Below are positions 42,374 through 50,410 of a DNA stretch of 64,000 nucleotides, one piece after another; positions within the stretch are counted from its first letter, which is position 1, and the number at the start of each line of letters is the position of its first letter. This stretch comes from Treponema sp. OMZ 790 (GTDB taxonomy: Bacteria; Spirochaetota; Spirochaetia; Treponematales; Treponemataceae): positions 1,426,001 through 1,490,000 of the forward strand of contig NZ_CP051201.1 of assembly GCF_024181285.1 (NCBI RefSeq). The letters are read 5' to 3'. The notes under the pieces were generated by a model. That model was not told the origin of the DNA and ran no database searches. It saw nothing but the letters and a program-made list of their open reading frames with translations. Both the position numbers and the translations under genes were made by a program.

Positions 42374-43651
42374 ATGAAACTTTATAGTAGAAGACAGACC
42401 CTCGTATTTTCGCTCATTGCAGCGGTTATTTTTGCAAGTGCAGGTTTTTTTGCCGGTATAAAATATAGTACAGGAAACGCCGGCTTAAGTGAAATTCAAA
42501 GCGGAACCTCAAGCAACCCTGCCGATTTTGAAGAAAGTGCAGAAAACGGATTTGTTCAGACGGAAAATTCGCACAATTTAAATATGCAGCAACATGGAAA
42601 TACGGCAGCTTTAAATACAGCAAATGAAAAAGGATACATGGGCTATAGTCCTGCCGAAACACAAAACATTCACGTATATGAAACAACCAATGAAGGTGTT
42701 GTAAACATCACAACCGAAACCATGGGCGTCAACTGGTTTTTTGAACCCGTTCCAGTCGAAGGCGGTTCAGGTTCAGGCTCCATAATCGATGAAAGCGGCT
42801 TAGTGCTGACCAACACACACGTAATTGCAGAAGCTTCAAAGATTTTTATTTCGCTCCATGACGGAAGTCAATATGAAGCCAGAGTTGTAGGAATGGATCC
42901 CGAAAACGATTTGGCCGTTTTAAAATTCGATCCGCCAAAAAACGTAAAACTTACGGTTATAAAATTCGGAGATTCTGCCGGCTTAAAAGTCGGCCAAAGA
43001 GTTTTAGCCATAGGCAATCCCTTCGGCTTGGAAAGAACTCTTACCGACGGAATAGTCTCGGCCCTGAAACGCCCTATTCAAAACGATAAAAACATCATAA
43101 TCAAAAATATGATTCAAACCGATACGGCCATAAACCCCGGAAATTCGGGCGGCCCTCTTTTGGATACAATGGGAAAAATGATAGGCATCAATACCATGAT
43201 TTATTCCACATCCGGAAGCTCGGCAGGTGTCGGCTTTGCAGTTCCCGTAAATACGGCTAAAAGAGTTGTTGCAGACATTTTAAAATACGGGAAGGTCATC
43301 CGCGGTTCTATAGATGCCGAATTGGTTCAAGTTTCAGGACGCCTTGCCTCTTACGCAAAGCTGCCTGTTTCTTACGGGCTTCTTGTTTCCGAAGTCAAAA
43401 GAGGAAGCAATGCTGCAAAGGCCGATCTTCGAGGAGGAAATGAAGCTGTCCGCTCAGGCATAGGAAGATACAGCTCGGTATTTTACATAGGCGGAGATAT
43501 AATCGTCGAAATAGCAGGGCAAAAGATAAACAATATAACCGATTATTATTCGGTGCTGGAGGATAAAAAGCCGGGAGAAACGGTAACGGTAAAAGTTATT
43601 AGAGGAAAAAAACTTATTGATTTACGCGTAACTTTATCGGAACGAAATTAA
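42374..43651 (+). CDS. htrA: HtrA/DegP-like serine protease with one PDZ domain
   Basis: Periplasmic or outer-membrane-associated quality-control protease, 425 aa. An N-terminal hydrophobic segment (about residues 8-27, LVFSLIAAVIFASAGFFAG) is a signal peptide or membrane anchor. The trypsin-like domain carries the triad: His in LTNTHVIAE (near residue 148), Asp in ENDLAVLKF (near residue 178) and Ser in NPGNSGGPLL (near residue 255). A single PDZ domain ends the protein (GGDIIVEIAGQKINNITDYY). The next gene follows after 6 bp. A low-complexity linker rich in Asn and Gln separates the anchor from the protease. Confidence 0.93.
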   Translation: MKLYSRRQTLVFSLIAAVIFASAGFFAGIKYSTGNAGLSEIQSGTSSNPADFEESAENGFVQTENSHNLNMQQHGNTAALNTANEKGYMGYSPAETQNIHVYETTNEGVVNITTETMGVNWFFEPVPVEGGSGSGSIIDESGLVLTNTHVIAEASKIFISLHDGSQYEARVVGMDPENDLAVLKFDPPKNVKLTVIKFGDSAGLKVGQRVLAIGNPFGLERTLTDGIVSALKRPIQNDKNIIIKNMIQTDTAINPGNSGGPLLDTMGKMIGINTMIYSTSGSSAGVGFAVPVNTAKRVVADILKYGKVIRGSIDAELVQVSGRLASYAKLPVSYGLLVSEVKRGSNAAKADLRGGNEAVRSGIGRYSSVFYIGGDIIVEIAGQKINNITDYYSVLEDKKPGETVTVKVIRGKKLIDLRVTLSERN

Positions 43652-43657
43652 GAGCCG

Positions 43658-44545
43658 ATGATCGATTTAAAAAAAATTTTTAAAAAAATTTCATGGAAGA
43701 TTAAAGGTATCTCGGTTTATGCCCTCGTCGGTGAAAGCGGAACGGGAAAGAGCTTTAGGGCAAAGCTGCTTGCCGAAAAATACGGCATAAAGCTCATCAT
43801 CGATGACGGGCTTTTAATCTGTAACGATAAGATAATTGCAGGCCAGTCTGCAAAAAGAGAAAAAACTTTTTTGGCTGCCGTCAAGGTAGCTTTGTTTGAC
43901 GACAAAAAACATAGGGATGGGGCTGCCAAGGCTTTACAATCCCATAGCTTTAAAAAGATTTTAATATTGGGCACTTCGGAAAAAATGGTAAATAAGATTG
44001 CAGCCCGCCTTCAAATTCCTCAACCTCAAAAAATAATTAAGATAGAAGATATTGCAAGCAGAGAAGAAATCGAAACGGCAATGAGATCGAGGCGGGTTGA
44101 AGGTAAACATGTTATACCTGTTCCCTCAATCGAAGTACAGCGCACCTACCCCCAAATCTTTTACGACAAGATTCGCCTCTTTTTTAAAAACAAAAAAACA
44201 CCCTTTGTAGGAACGGAACAATCAAAGCTCTTTGAAAAGTCCGTAGTCCGTCCGGAATTCTCAAAGGTTGGTACGGTTGAAATATCCGAATCTGCTTTAA
44301 GCCAGATGGTATTTCATTGCCTTGAAGAGTATGACAAGGAAATCGTCATAAAAAAACTAAGCATAAAAAAAGAAGAAGACGGATACCGTTTGGACTTAAC
44401 CGTAGATATCCCCTTCGGCACCCAGCTGACGGGAAAGATCCACCAGCTGCAAAAATATATAATCGAACATATAGAGCGGTACACAGGTATATTAATCTTG
44501 CAGATAAATATTATTATCGACAAGATAAGGGAGCCTAGCCCTTAA
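43658..44545 (+). CDS. P-loop ATPase fused to an Asp23/Gls24-like domain
   Basis: A 295-residue protein of unusual make-up. The N-terminal domain has a Walker A loop (VGESGTGKSFRAKLL, near residue 25) like small P-loop kinases or ATPases; a Walker B-like strand (KLIIDDGLLICND) is near residue 47. The C-terminal 85 residues (VEISESALSQMVFHCLEE and onward) resemble Asp23/Gls24 proteins, which are linked to cell-envelope stress in Gram-positive bacteria. It follows htrA after 6 bp, so an envelope-stress role is plausible. It ends 11 bp inside the convergent rlmE gene. I do not know a characterised protein of this composition. Confidence 0.75.
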   Translation: MIDLKKIFKKISWKIKGISVYALVGESGTGKSFRAKLLAEKYGIKLIIDDGLLICNDKIIAGQSAKREKTFLAAVKVALFDDKKHRDGAAKALQSHSFKKILILGTSEKMVNKIAARLQIPQPQKIIKIEDIASREEIETAMRSRRVEGKHVIPVPSIEVQRTYPQIFYDKIRLFFKNKKTPFVGTEQSKLFEKSVVRPEFSKVGTVEISESALSQMVFHCLEEYDKEIVIKKLSIKKEEDGYRLDLTVDIPFGTQLTGKIHQLQKYIIEHIERYTGILILQINIIIDKIREPSP

Positions 44546-45131
44546 AATCCAAACCTATCAAGTAAGTTTCAAAACTTGAACTGCGGCAGGCCTCGGGCTT
44601 AAAGGCCCTAGCTGTCTTAAAACATTTCCGCAAGTTGTTTAAGTGGATTTGCTGATCCCCTCCTTGTAATATCTTTACCACAAAGGCTCCACCTTGTTTA
44701 AGCTGTTCTTGGGCATAATAAATTGCGAGCTCTACCAGGCCCGAAGATCGGGCAGTATCGACGGTCTTGTTGCCTGTAGTTGCGGGGGCTGCATCGCAGA
44801 TGACAGCATTATAGGGCCCAAGCTCTTTTACCGATTTTATAATCCCCTTATCGAACATATCGCCTTGAAAAAAACTAAGACGCTCATCATAGACCGAAGA
44901 ATCCAAGGGCTTTAAATCGACGGCAGTTACCCTTCCCTCTCTATTTAAAAAGCGCAAAACATAGACAGTCCAGCTTCCGGGAGCAGCACCCAAATCCAAG
45001 ACCTTATCGCCGGGCGAAAAAAGATTGAATTTTTTATTCATCTCTTCAAGCTTGTACACGGAGCGTGCAGGATAGTTTTCTGAAAAAGCCTTTTTTGACC
45101 AATAGTCCGGTTCGCTGTATTTATTTTTTGC
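44535..45131 (-). CDS. rlmE: 23S rRNA 2'-O-ribose methyltransferase RlmE/FtsJ
   Basis: Methylates U2552 in the 23S rRNA A-loop during 50S assembly. It is a 198-residue protein starting MAKNKYSEPDYWSKKAFSEN behind AAAGGA. Motifs: the RrmJ region with the first catalytic Lys (YWSKKAFSENYPARSVYKLEE), the SAM-binding VLDLGAAPGSW, the catalytic Asp in AVICDAAPATTGN, and the second Lys in GGAFVVKILQGG. The frame is open further upstream, but the start at 45131 gives the family length. It overlaps the end of the response-regulator gene by 11 bp and is convergent with, and overlaps by 11 bp, the P-loop/Asp23 gene. Confidence 0.95.
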   Translation of the reverse strand, partial: AKNKYSEPDYWSKKAFSENYPARSVYKLEEMNKKFNLFSPGDKVLDLGAAPGSWTVYVLRFLNREGRVTAVDLKPLDSSVYDERLSFFQGDMFDKGIIKSVKELGPYNAVICDAAPATTGNKTVDTARSSGLVELAIYYAQEQLKQGGAFVVKILQGGDQQIHLNNLRKCFKTARAFKPEACRSSSFETYLIGLDFKG

Positions 45132-46542
45132 CATTCGATTTTTCCTTTTTGGATTGAGCTTCTTTTTCTTCCAACATCTGGGCCGTATCTTCTGCAATTT
45201 CGGCTGCATATTCATCGAGCTTTCGATGGAGGGTTCTGCGTCCTATCCCCAAGATATCGGCAGTCTTGGACTTATTGTTGTTTTGGTTTGCAAGTGTCTG
45301 CAAAATAATTTGCTTTTCGGCTTCGGCCATATTTACACCCATGGGAATGCGGATTGAAGAAGCCTCGGCCTTTTCGCGTAAGGCGGCAGGGAGGTCATCA
45401 AAATGAATTACATTATCCGAGCTCATTACGACGGCACTTTGAATACAGTTTTGAAGCTGCCTTATATTTCCCGGCCACTCATAATTGTAAATTGCAGTTC
45501 TTGCACGAGGCTCCATAGAATCTATTTTTTTATCGTTCTCTTCGGCGAATTCCTTGATAAAGGCGGCAGCCAAAAGAGGAATGTCTTCTTTGCGCTCACG
45601 CAAGGGCGGAACATGAATATGCACAACATTCAATCTAAAATAAAGGTCTTCCCTGAAATTTCCTTTTTTTATTTCTTCGATCAGGTCCCTGTTGGTGGCG
45701 GCAATTATCCTTGTATCGACACTAAGAGTTTCGGTTCCGCCTACCCTTTCAAACTTTTTTTCTTGGAGAACGCGCAAGAGTTTTACCTGTATCATTTGGT
45801 TGACCTCGCCTATCTCATCCAAAAAAAGAGTTCCGCCGTTTGCAATTTCAAAACGGCCTCTGGTACGCTGAACTGCTCCCGTAAAGGCTCCTTTTTCGTG
45901 ACCGAAAAGTTCCGACTCCAAGAGGCTTTCGGCAAAGGAAGCACAGTGAACCTGTACAAAGGGCTTATCCTTCCGGTTAGAAAGATTATGAATGGCACGA
46001 GCTATCAATTCTTTTCCGACTCCGGTTTCTCCGGTAATTAAAACGCTGGCCTTTGTGGGAGCAACTTTTTTTATATCCTCAAAAACCTTTTCCATAAGGG
46101 GACTCTTCCCTATGATATTTTCAAAGCTTTGTTTTGTTTCGATGTCGTGTAAAAGAGCACGGTTTTGAAGAACAAGGGCGCGGTTTTGTAAGGCTCTTTT
46201 TACCAAGAGGAAGAGACGCTCCAAATCCAAAGGCTTGGTTAAAAAATCGTAGGCTCCCATCCTCATGGCTTCAACAGCCGTCTCTACCGTGCCGTGACCG
46301 GTTAACACAATTACGGGAACTCCGGGAGTTTTTGAAATAACTTCACGGAGAACATCTTCGCCGCTAAGTTCGGGCATTCTTAAATCGGTAATTACAAGAT
46401 CGACTTCTTCTTTTAAGGCAATATCCAAGCCCGTTTTTCCGTTGTCGGCCGTGATTACTCCGTAACCTTCATCTTCCAAGGCCATCGCAAGGCCTTCGCG
46501 GATATTTTTTTCGTCATCTATAACCAAAACAGTAAATTTCAT
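45121..46542 (-). CDS. Sigma-54-dependent response regulator (NtrC family)
   Basis: A 473-residue regulator. The receiver domain (residues 1-120) has the phospho-acceptor Asp in VDLVITDLRMPELSG. The AAA+ domain has Walker A GETGVGKE, the sigma-54-contacting GAFTGA loop and Walker B GGTLFLDEIGE. The C-terminal Fis-type HTH is GIGRRTLHRKLDEY. It activates sigma-54 promoters after phosphorylation by the kinase encoded just upstream, with which it overlaps by four bases. This pair corresponds to the Rrp2/Hpk2 type of treponemes. The regulon cannot be read from this window. Confidence 0.94.
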   Translation of the reverse strand: MKFTVLVIDDEKNIREGLAMALEDEGYGVITADNGKTGLDIALKEEVDLVITDLRMPELSGEDVLREVISKTPGVPVIVLTGHGTVETAVEAMRMGAYDFLTKPLDLERLFLLVKRALQNRALVLQNRALLHDIETKQSFENIIGKSPLMEKVFEDIKKVAPTKASVLITGETGVGKELIARAIHNLSNRKDKPFVQVHCASFAESLLESELFGHEKGAFTGAVQRTRGRFEIANGGTLFLDEIGEVNQMIQVKLLRVLQEKKFERVGGTETLSVDTRIIAATNRDLIEEIKKGNFREDLYFRLNVVHIHVPPLRERKEDIPLLAAAFIKEFAEENDKKIDSMEPRARTAIYNYEWPGNIRQLQNCIQSAVVMSSDNVIHFDDLPAALREKAEASSIRIPMGVNMAEAEKQIILQTLANQNNNKSKTADILGIGRRTLHRKLDEYAAEIAEDTAQMLEEKEAQSKKEKSNGKK

Positions 46543-47741
46543 TTTATATCCTTTACCGAATCAAAGTCGGAAGTTTTATCGGAGAGTAAAAGCGTTGCCC
46601 CCTTGCGTTCTATCGGAAGCGAAAATTTAAAACTTGTTCCCATGCCGTAATCGGAATAAACGTTTATGTCGCCCCCATGTTCCTTGATAACCTTATAGGT
46701 CATGGTAAGGCCTAATCCCGTTCCGTCATGCTTTGTAGTAAAATAGGGCTCAAAGATTTTGTGAAGGTCTTCAGGCAAGATACCCTGTCCCGAATCCGAG
46801 ATAGATACAAAAATAAAATCGTTTTCGCTCTTTGTCGAAATATCCAAAAAGCCTCCGTCCGGCATTGCGGACTTTGCATTCGTCAATACGTTCATAAAGG
46901 CCTGCCGTAAAAACCTTTCATCGCCTTGAATTTTAGGAAGCTCCTTTGAAAAGTTAAGCGAAATGGTTATACCCTTATCGTTAAACTCGTCAAAAAAGGT
47001 ATCGTATAAATTCTTTAATAGAACATTTATATCTACCGGAACAAATTCGAACTTTAAAGGACGCACGGCAAACAAAAAATCCACTACAATTTTATTTAGC
47101 CTTTCAATTTCTTCTTCGATAACGTTAATATGTTTTTGAGCCTTTTGGTTTATGGATAAATTACAGGCAGTAAAATTTTTCTTTAAAAGCTGTAAGTGGA
47201 TGCTGATCGCTGCAAGCGGGTTTTTAATTTCGTGGGCAACGGCGGCTGCAACATTTGTAAGGCTTGCAAGATTTTCAAGGCGGCGGTTTTTAATTTCTTC
47301 ACTTCTTTTTTCGGTAATGTCCGCAATCATAATTATCGTGCCTTGGATTTTTTTTTCTTTTACCAAGGGAAGAACCGAAACTTCAATGTACTTATTTTTA
47401 CCTTCGGGCAAGCCGGCTTTAAGGTTAAACTCTTTTGAAGTTTGTCCGCTTTCATTTTCAATTACGTAAGAAACAAAGTCCGCAATATCCTGAATCTTTA
47501 TATGCTCCCATACGTTTTTTTCATGGCTCTCGCCAAGCGGAGTGCCTAAAATTCTTTCGGCAGCTCTATTCGATTTTATAATTTTATTTTCTGAATTTGC
47601 AACTATAACGCCGTCGTTTAAAGAATCCATTACGGAGTCCAAAAGAGAATACTCGTTTGCAAGCAGCTTTACAAAGGTGCGGAGCTGGGCCTCATTCATG
47701 CTCGGGGACTTTTGTATTCCCCTTCTCATAAACTCTCTCAT
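46539..47741 (-). CDS. NtrB-like PAS sensor histidine kinase
   Basis: A cytoplasmic sensor kinase (400 aa), partner of the NtrC-type regulator. A PAS domain (about residues 35-145, SLNDGVIVANSENKIIKSN) is followed by the H box AAAVAHEIKNPLAAISIHLQ, the N box region AFMNVLTNAKSAMPDG and G boxes (SDSGQGILPEDLHKIFEP and GTGLGLTMTYKVI). No membrane segment is visible. The start is uncertain between the ATG at 47741 and one a few codons downstream. The stop overlaps the start of the regulator (ATGA), so the kinase and regulator form an operon. Confidence 0.93.
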   Translation of the reverse strand: MREFMRRGIQKSPSMNEAQLRTFVKLLANEYSLLDSVMDSLNDGVIVANSENKIIKSNRAAERILGTPLGESHEKNVWEHIKIQDIADFVSYVIENESGQTSKEFNLKAGLPEGKNKYIEVSVLPLVKEKKIQGTIIMIADITEKRSEEIKNRRLENLASLTNVAAAVAHEIKNPLAAISIHLQLLKKNFTACNLSINQKAQKHINVIEEEIERLNKIVVDFLFAVRPLKFEFVPVDINVLLKNLYDTFFDEFNDKGITISLNFSKELPKIQGDERFLRQAFMNVLTNAKSAMPDGGFLDISTKSENDFIFVSISDSGQGILPEDLHKIFEPYFTTKHDGTGLGLTMTYKVIKEHGGDINVYSDYGMGTSFKFSLPIERKGATLLLSDKTSDFDSVKDIK

Positions 47742-49027
47742 ATAAGCTTTTCCTTAATGCCTTCCGCCAAGTTTTCTAGGGCGGCCTGAGGAGAGATATT
47801 AAAAATATCTACAGCGGCTTCGGCATTTTTTATCAAGGCCGTTATCTTAAAATAGGACTCAAGTTCCAAGGCGGAACATTCTTCATTTTTTAGGCCTTTC
47901 TGCAAAAAAAACAAAAGGCTGTTTAAAAACAAAACATAAATCGTATGCGGCTTACATTTATTTAAAAGGTTTACAATATTCGACACCGTGCAATTTGAAT
48001 TGTCGTAATGATTTTCGTTTTTGTAATCAGTGACCGAATTATAAAGAGCAGAGGGAAGAATTTTATTTTGCCTGTCTATGAGTAAAAAAATATACTCGTA
48101 AAATAATGAAGCAGCATTTTGAATTGTCCTAAAACTTACGGGTAAAAAACCGTAAAGGTAAGAGCTTAAAAGATTAAATTTTCCGAAAGGTTCATGGGAA
48201 ACTTCTCCTTTAAAAACCCTTCTTATAACTTCTTCTTGAGATTTTTCATCACGCTCTTTAAAATTATAGGGCCTTACCCTCGATAAGATGGTAGGCATAA
48301 TCGCTCCTCGATGGGCGGTAGTCAAAATAAATATTGCATAGGAAGGCGGCTCTTCCAAAATTTTTAAAAAAGCATTTCTCGCTCCTTCCTGCATCTTATC
48401 GGCATTTTCGACTATCAAAACTTTTTTTATTCCCGAAGGCATCAGGCGCACCCATGATGAGGCCTTTCTAACCTGATTGATGGGAATCGTATCGTACATA
48501 CACTCGTCTTGAAGCTTTGTGCTTTTTAAAACAAGGCTTTCCGCAATTTTACTCAAAGTTTTTTCATCCATGGTTTCTATAGGAACCGAACATAGATCGG
48601 CTAAGAGTTCTTCAATCTCCGCAATGACGGGAGCAGCTTTAACAAAACGGGTTTCATCCGTATCCCAAAGACGGGGATCGAATCGGGAGGTAAGTTTTCT
48701 GACACTACGCAAAAACAAGTATCTGGAAGAAATAGTTTTTGTCTTTAACAAGGTTTCGCAGGCAGCCTTGATTTCGGGGCTGTGATCTCGTGCACCCAAA
48801 ATAAGAACATCCGGAGAAATCATCTCTTTTTGCCTCAAGCATGAAGAGCAGCTACATGTCCACTGTCCCGATTCGGTACATGAAACGGAGCGGGCAAGCT
48901 CAAGGGCAGCAGTCAGCTTCCCCGAACATTCGGGCCCCGAAAACAAAATCGAAGGCGGAAGTTTTTTTTGTTCTATATCCCGAATAAGCCTAAGCCCTGC
49001 TTCCTGATCTATCAGATTTTCAAACAT
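47738..49027 (-). CDS. holB: DNA polymerase III delta'-like subunit
   Basis: Clamp-loader-type protein (429 aa). The N-terminal P-loop domain is GPECSGKLTAALELA (near residue 38), a divergent Walker A (GxxxxGK with Cys/Ser), followed by a Cys-rich zinc module (SCSSCLRQKE) and a region with NADKMQEGARNAFLKILEEPP, the delta' or DnaX signature. Compared with typical delta' proteins (about 330 aa) it carries an extra C-terminal helical part. The ATG at 49027 is preceded by ATAGGAG, which belongs to the mosaic repeat at 49034-49188. It overlaps the following kinase gene by four bases. Confidence 0.85.
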   Translation of the reverse strand: MFENLIDQEAGLRLIRDIEQKKLPPSILFSGPECSGKLTAALELARSVSCTESGQWTCSCSSCLRQKEMISPDVLILGARDHSPEIKAACETLLKTKTISSRYLFLRSVRKLTSRFDPRLWDTDETRFVKAAPVIAEIEELLADLCSVPIETMDEKTLSKIAESLVLKSTKLQDECMYDTIPINQVRKASSWVRLMPSGIKKVLIVENADKMQEGARNAFLKILEEPPSYAIFILTTAHRGAIMPTILSRVRPYNFKERDEKSQEEVIRRVFKGEVSHEPFGKFNLLSSYLYGFLPVSFRTIQNAASLFYEYIFLLIDRQNKILPSALYNSVTDYKNENHYDNSNCTVSNIVNLLNKCKPHTIYVLFLNSLLFFLQKGLKNEECSALELESYFKITALIKNAEAAVDIFNISPQAALENLAEGIKEKLI

Positions 49028-49033
49028 CAATAA

Positions 49034-49188
49034 CTCCTATAAAAACTTTTTGCAGGAAGCCTAAGCTTCCGAAAAAAGTTTTTTCAAGTAGTTTTGCTTT
49101 TGCAAAACTACATATAATAACACGATGTTTTGTGCAAAGCACAAAACTCGAAGATAAACAGTGAGGCAGATGTGCCGAGCTGTTTATC
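49034..49188 (-). repeat. Mosaic palindromic repeat, copy 3 (units A-D)
   Basis: Read on the minus strand, unit A comes first (49153-49188; GATAAACAG and CTGTTTATC are perfect 9-bp inverted ends), then unit B (TTTTGTGC/GCACAAAA hairpin, about 49123-49146), unit C (24-bp palindrome 49088-49111, arms GTAGTTTTGC/GCAAAACTAC) and unit D (hairpin ending TTTTTATAGGAG at 49034). The order and spacing match copy 2 (15930-16057), which lacks unit B. The terminal AGGAG serves as the ribosome binding site of the holB-like gene, six bases before its ATG. Confidence 0.85.
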
Positions 49189-49200
49189 GTAACTCCTGAT

Positions 49201-49668
49201 CTATAACTGCTTAGTTATATCTAAAATAAACGGAGAAAGTATTTTAGCAAAAATACTTTCGCTTAATATCTTATCAAACGAAATAAAGGTTTGAATATTG
49301 ATGAGCATTAGGATAACGCCTATCACAATCAATCCCTCGACAAGGCCTAAAAAAAAGCCCAATGACCTGTCCAAATTTTTTAATGACTCGTTTGAAAAAA
49401 GGGAGCCTAAAAAAACTTGCACAAGTTTTATAATCAAATAGACAGACAAAAATAAAATTAAAAAGGCTATCACGGCCGATAAGGATTTTTCTCCAAGAAG
49501 CTCGGTAATTACGGGAGTAAGCAATTTATAAAACAAAAATGCTATAAGCCCTCCGACTATTACGGCGGCCTTTGAAAAAAACTCGTCTATAAAACCCGTT
49601 ACCGTAACCTTGACGGCAAAAAAAGTTAATATAATCAAAAAAACTATATCGGCACTACCTATCTGCAT
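49201..49668 (-). CDS. cvpA: CvpA-family membrane protein
   Basis: A 155-residue protein with four hydrophobic segments and the family pattern MQIGSADIVFLIILTFFAVK, GFIDEFFSKAAVIVGGLIAF and, later, NLDRSLGFFLGLVEGLIVIG. In E. coli CvpA is linked to colicin V production and bile or envelope resistance; the molecular role is unknown. It ends in the intergenic stretch next to the mosaic repeat and starts 4 bp after the stop of the PIN-toxin gene. Confidence 0.88.
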   Translation of the reverse strand: MQIGSADIVFLIILTFFAVKVTVTGFIDEFFSKAAVIVGGLIAFLFYKLLTPVITELLGEKSLSAVIAFLILFLSVYLIIKLVQVFLGSLFSNESLKNLDRSLGFFLGLVEGLIVIGVILMLINIQTFISFDKILSESIFAKILSPFILDITKQL

Positions 49669-49672
49669 TTAA

Positions 49673-50104
49673 TTATTCTCCATTCTTACACTTATATAAT
49701 TTTGCTTCAATTAATTCAAAATATCTTGTCGGTGTAAAAATTATCGGTTTATCAATTTTTACGTCTTCAAAATCTTTATCTCCCGTAATCAAAATATCCG
49801 AATCAGATAAAATTGAGGACACAAGAACAGGTAAATCTTTTATATCTCGAACCTTAGGATATTTATTTTTATCGATTCTGTCAGGAGTCTTAAATTCTTC
49901 AAAGCTGATTCCGTCAAAAAAAATATCCAACAACTTCTTTTTTAGCGGAAATTTATTTGCAAAAACTTCTTTGCATTCTTCCTTTGTATATGAAGAAATT
50001 ATTACCGTATGCTTTTCAAGTAAATGGGAAAAAACTTTAGCGGTTTTACCCTTAGGAAAAAGTATTGCAGAAATAATGATATTTGTATCTACGAAAACCC
50101 TCAA
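49673..50104 (-). CDS. PIN-domain toxin (VapC-like)
   Basis: A 143-residue PIN nuclease of the COG1569 type. Acidic active-site positions are visible: Asp in MRVFVDTNIIISA, Asp and Glu residues in the centre (RDIKDLPVLVSS) and DSDILITGDKDF near residue 108. Toxins of this class cleave RNA (tRNA or rRNA) when freed of their antitoxin. The ATG at 50104 overlaps the stop of the antitoxin gene by four bases, so it is the second gene of a toxin-antitoxin operon. All key residues are intact, unlike the remnant at 17115-17231. Confidence 0.88.
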   Translation of the reverse strand: MRVFVDTNIIISAILFPKGKTAKVFSHLLEKHTVIISSYTKEECKEVFANKFPLKKKLLDIFFDGISFEEFKTPDRIDKNKYPKVRDIKDLPVLVSSILSDSDILITGDKDFEDVKIDKPIIFTPTRYFELIEAKLYKCKNGE

Positions 50105-50349
50105 CGCTCTTTCCTTAATTCTTTGATATAAGCAATAACATCATCTTCTGTTTGAAAGCCTGCTTTTTCAGATTCTCTTTGCATTTCGGCTTGAACTTTT
50201 GATAAAGTCATTTGAGAAGAGTTTGTAATATACACTTTTCCTCTGCTTTCCTCAAAGAAAACCTTATCGCCGGTTTTTAATTTGAGCAGATTTCTTATTG
50301 TAAGAGGAATTGTAATCTGACCTTTCGATGTTACTTTTGCAAGTTCCAT
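50101..50349 (-). CDS. AbrB/MazE-like antitoxin
   Basis: An 82-residue DNA-binding antitoxin. The N-terminal swapped-hairpin AbrB fold reads MELAKVTSKGQITIPLTIRN, continuing LLKLKTGDKVFF. The C-terminal helix (SEKAGFQTEDDVIAYIKELR) would wrap the PIN toxin. AAGGAGGTG precedes the ATG. The promoter (50379-50408) is followed by A/T-rich repeats where the protein could bind for autoregulation. Confidence 0.88.
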   Translation of the reverse strand: MELAKVTSKGQITIPLTIRNLLKLKTGDKVFFEESRGKVYITNSSQMTLSKVQAEMQRESEKAGFQTEDDVIAYIKELRKER

Positions 50350-50378
50350 AAAACACCTCCTTACTTTCCTTACCTTAT

Positions 50379-50408
50379 AATATATACTAATTAGACCTTT
50401 TCTGTCAA
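50379..50408 (-). promoter_or_regulatory. Promoter of the toxin-antitoxin operon
   Basis: Minus-strand TTGACA (50403-50408) with TATATT 18 bp on (50379-50384) or TATATA at 16-bp spacing. The -10 region is part of an A/T-rich near-palindrome, a possible AbrB operator. It lies directly after the murG stop (50411). Confidence 0.6.
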
Positions 50409-50410
50409 TG

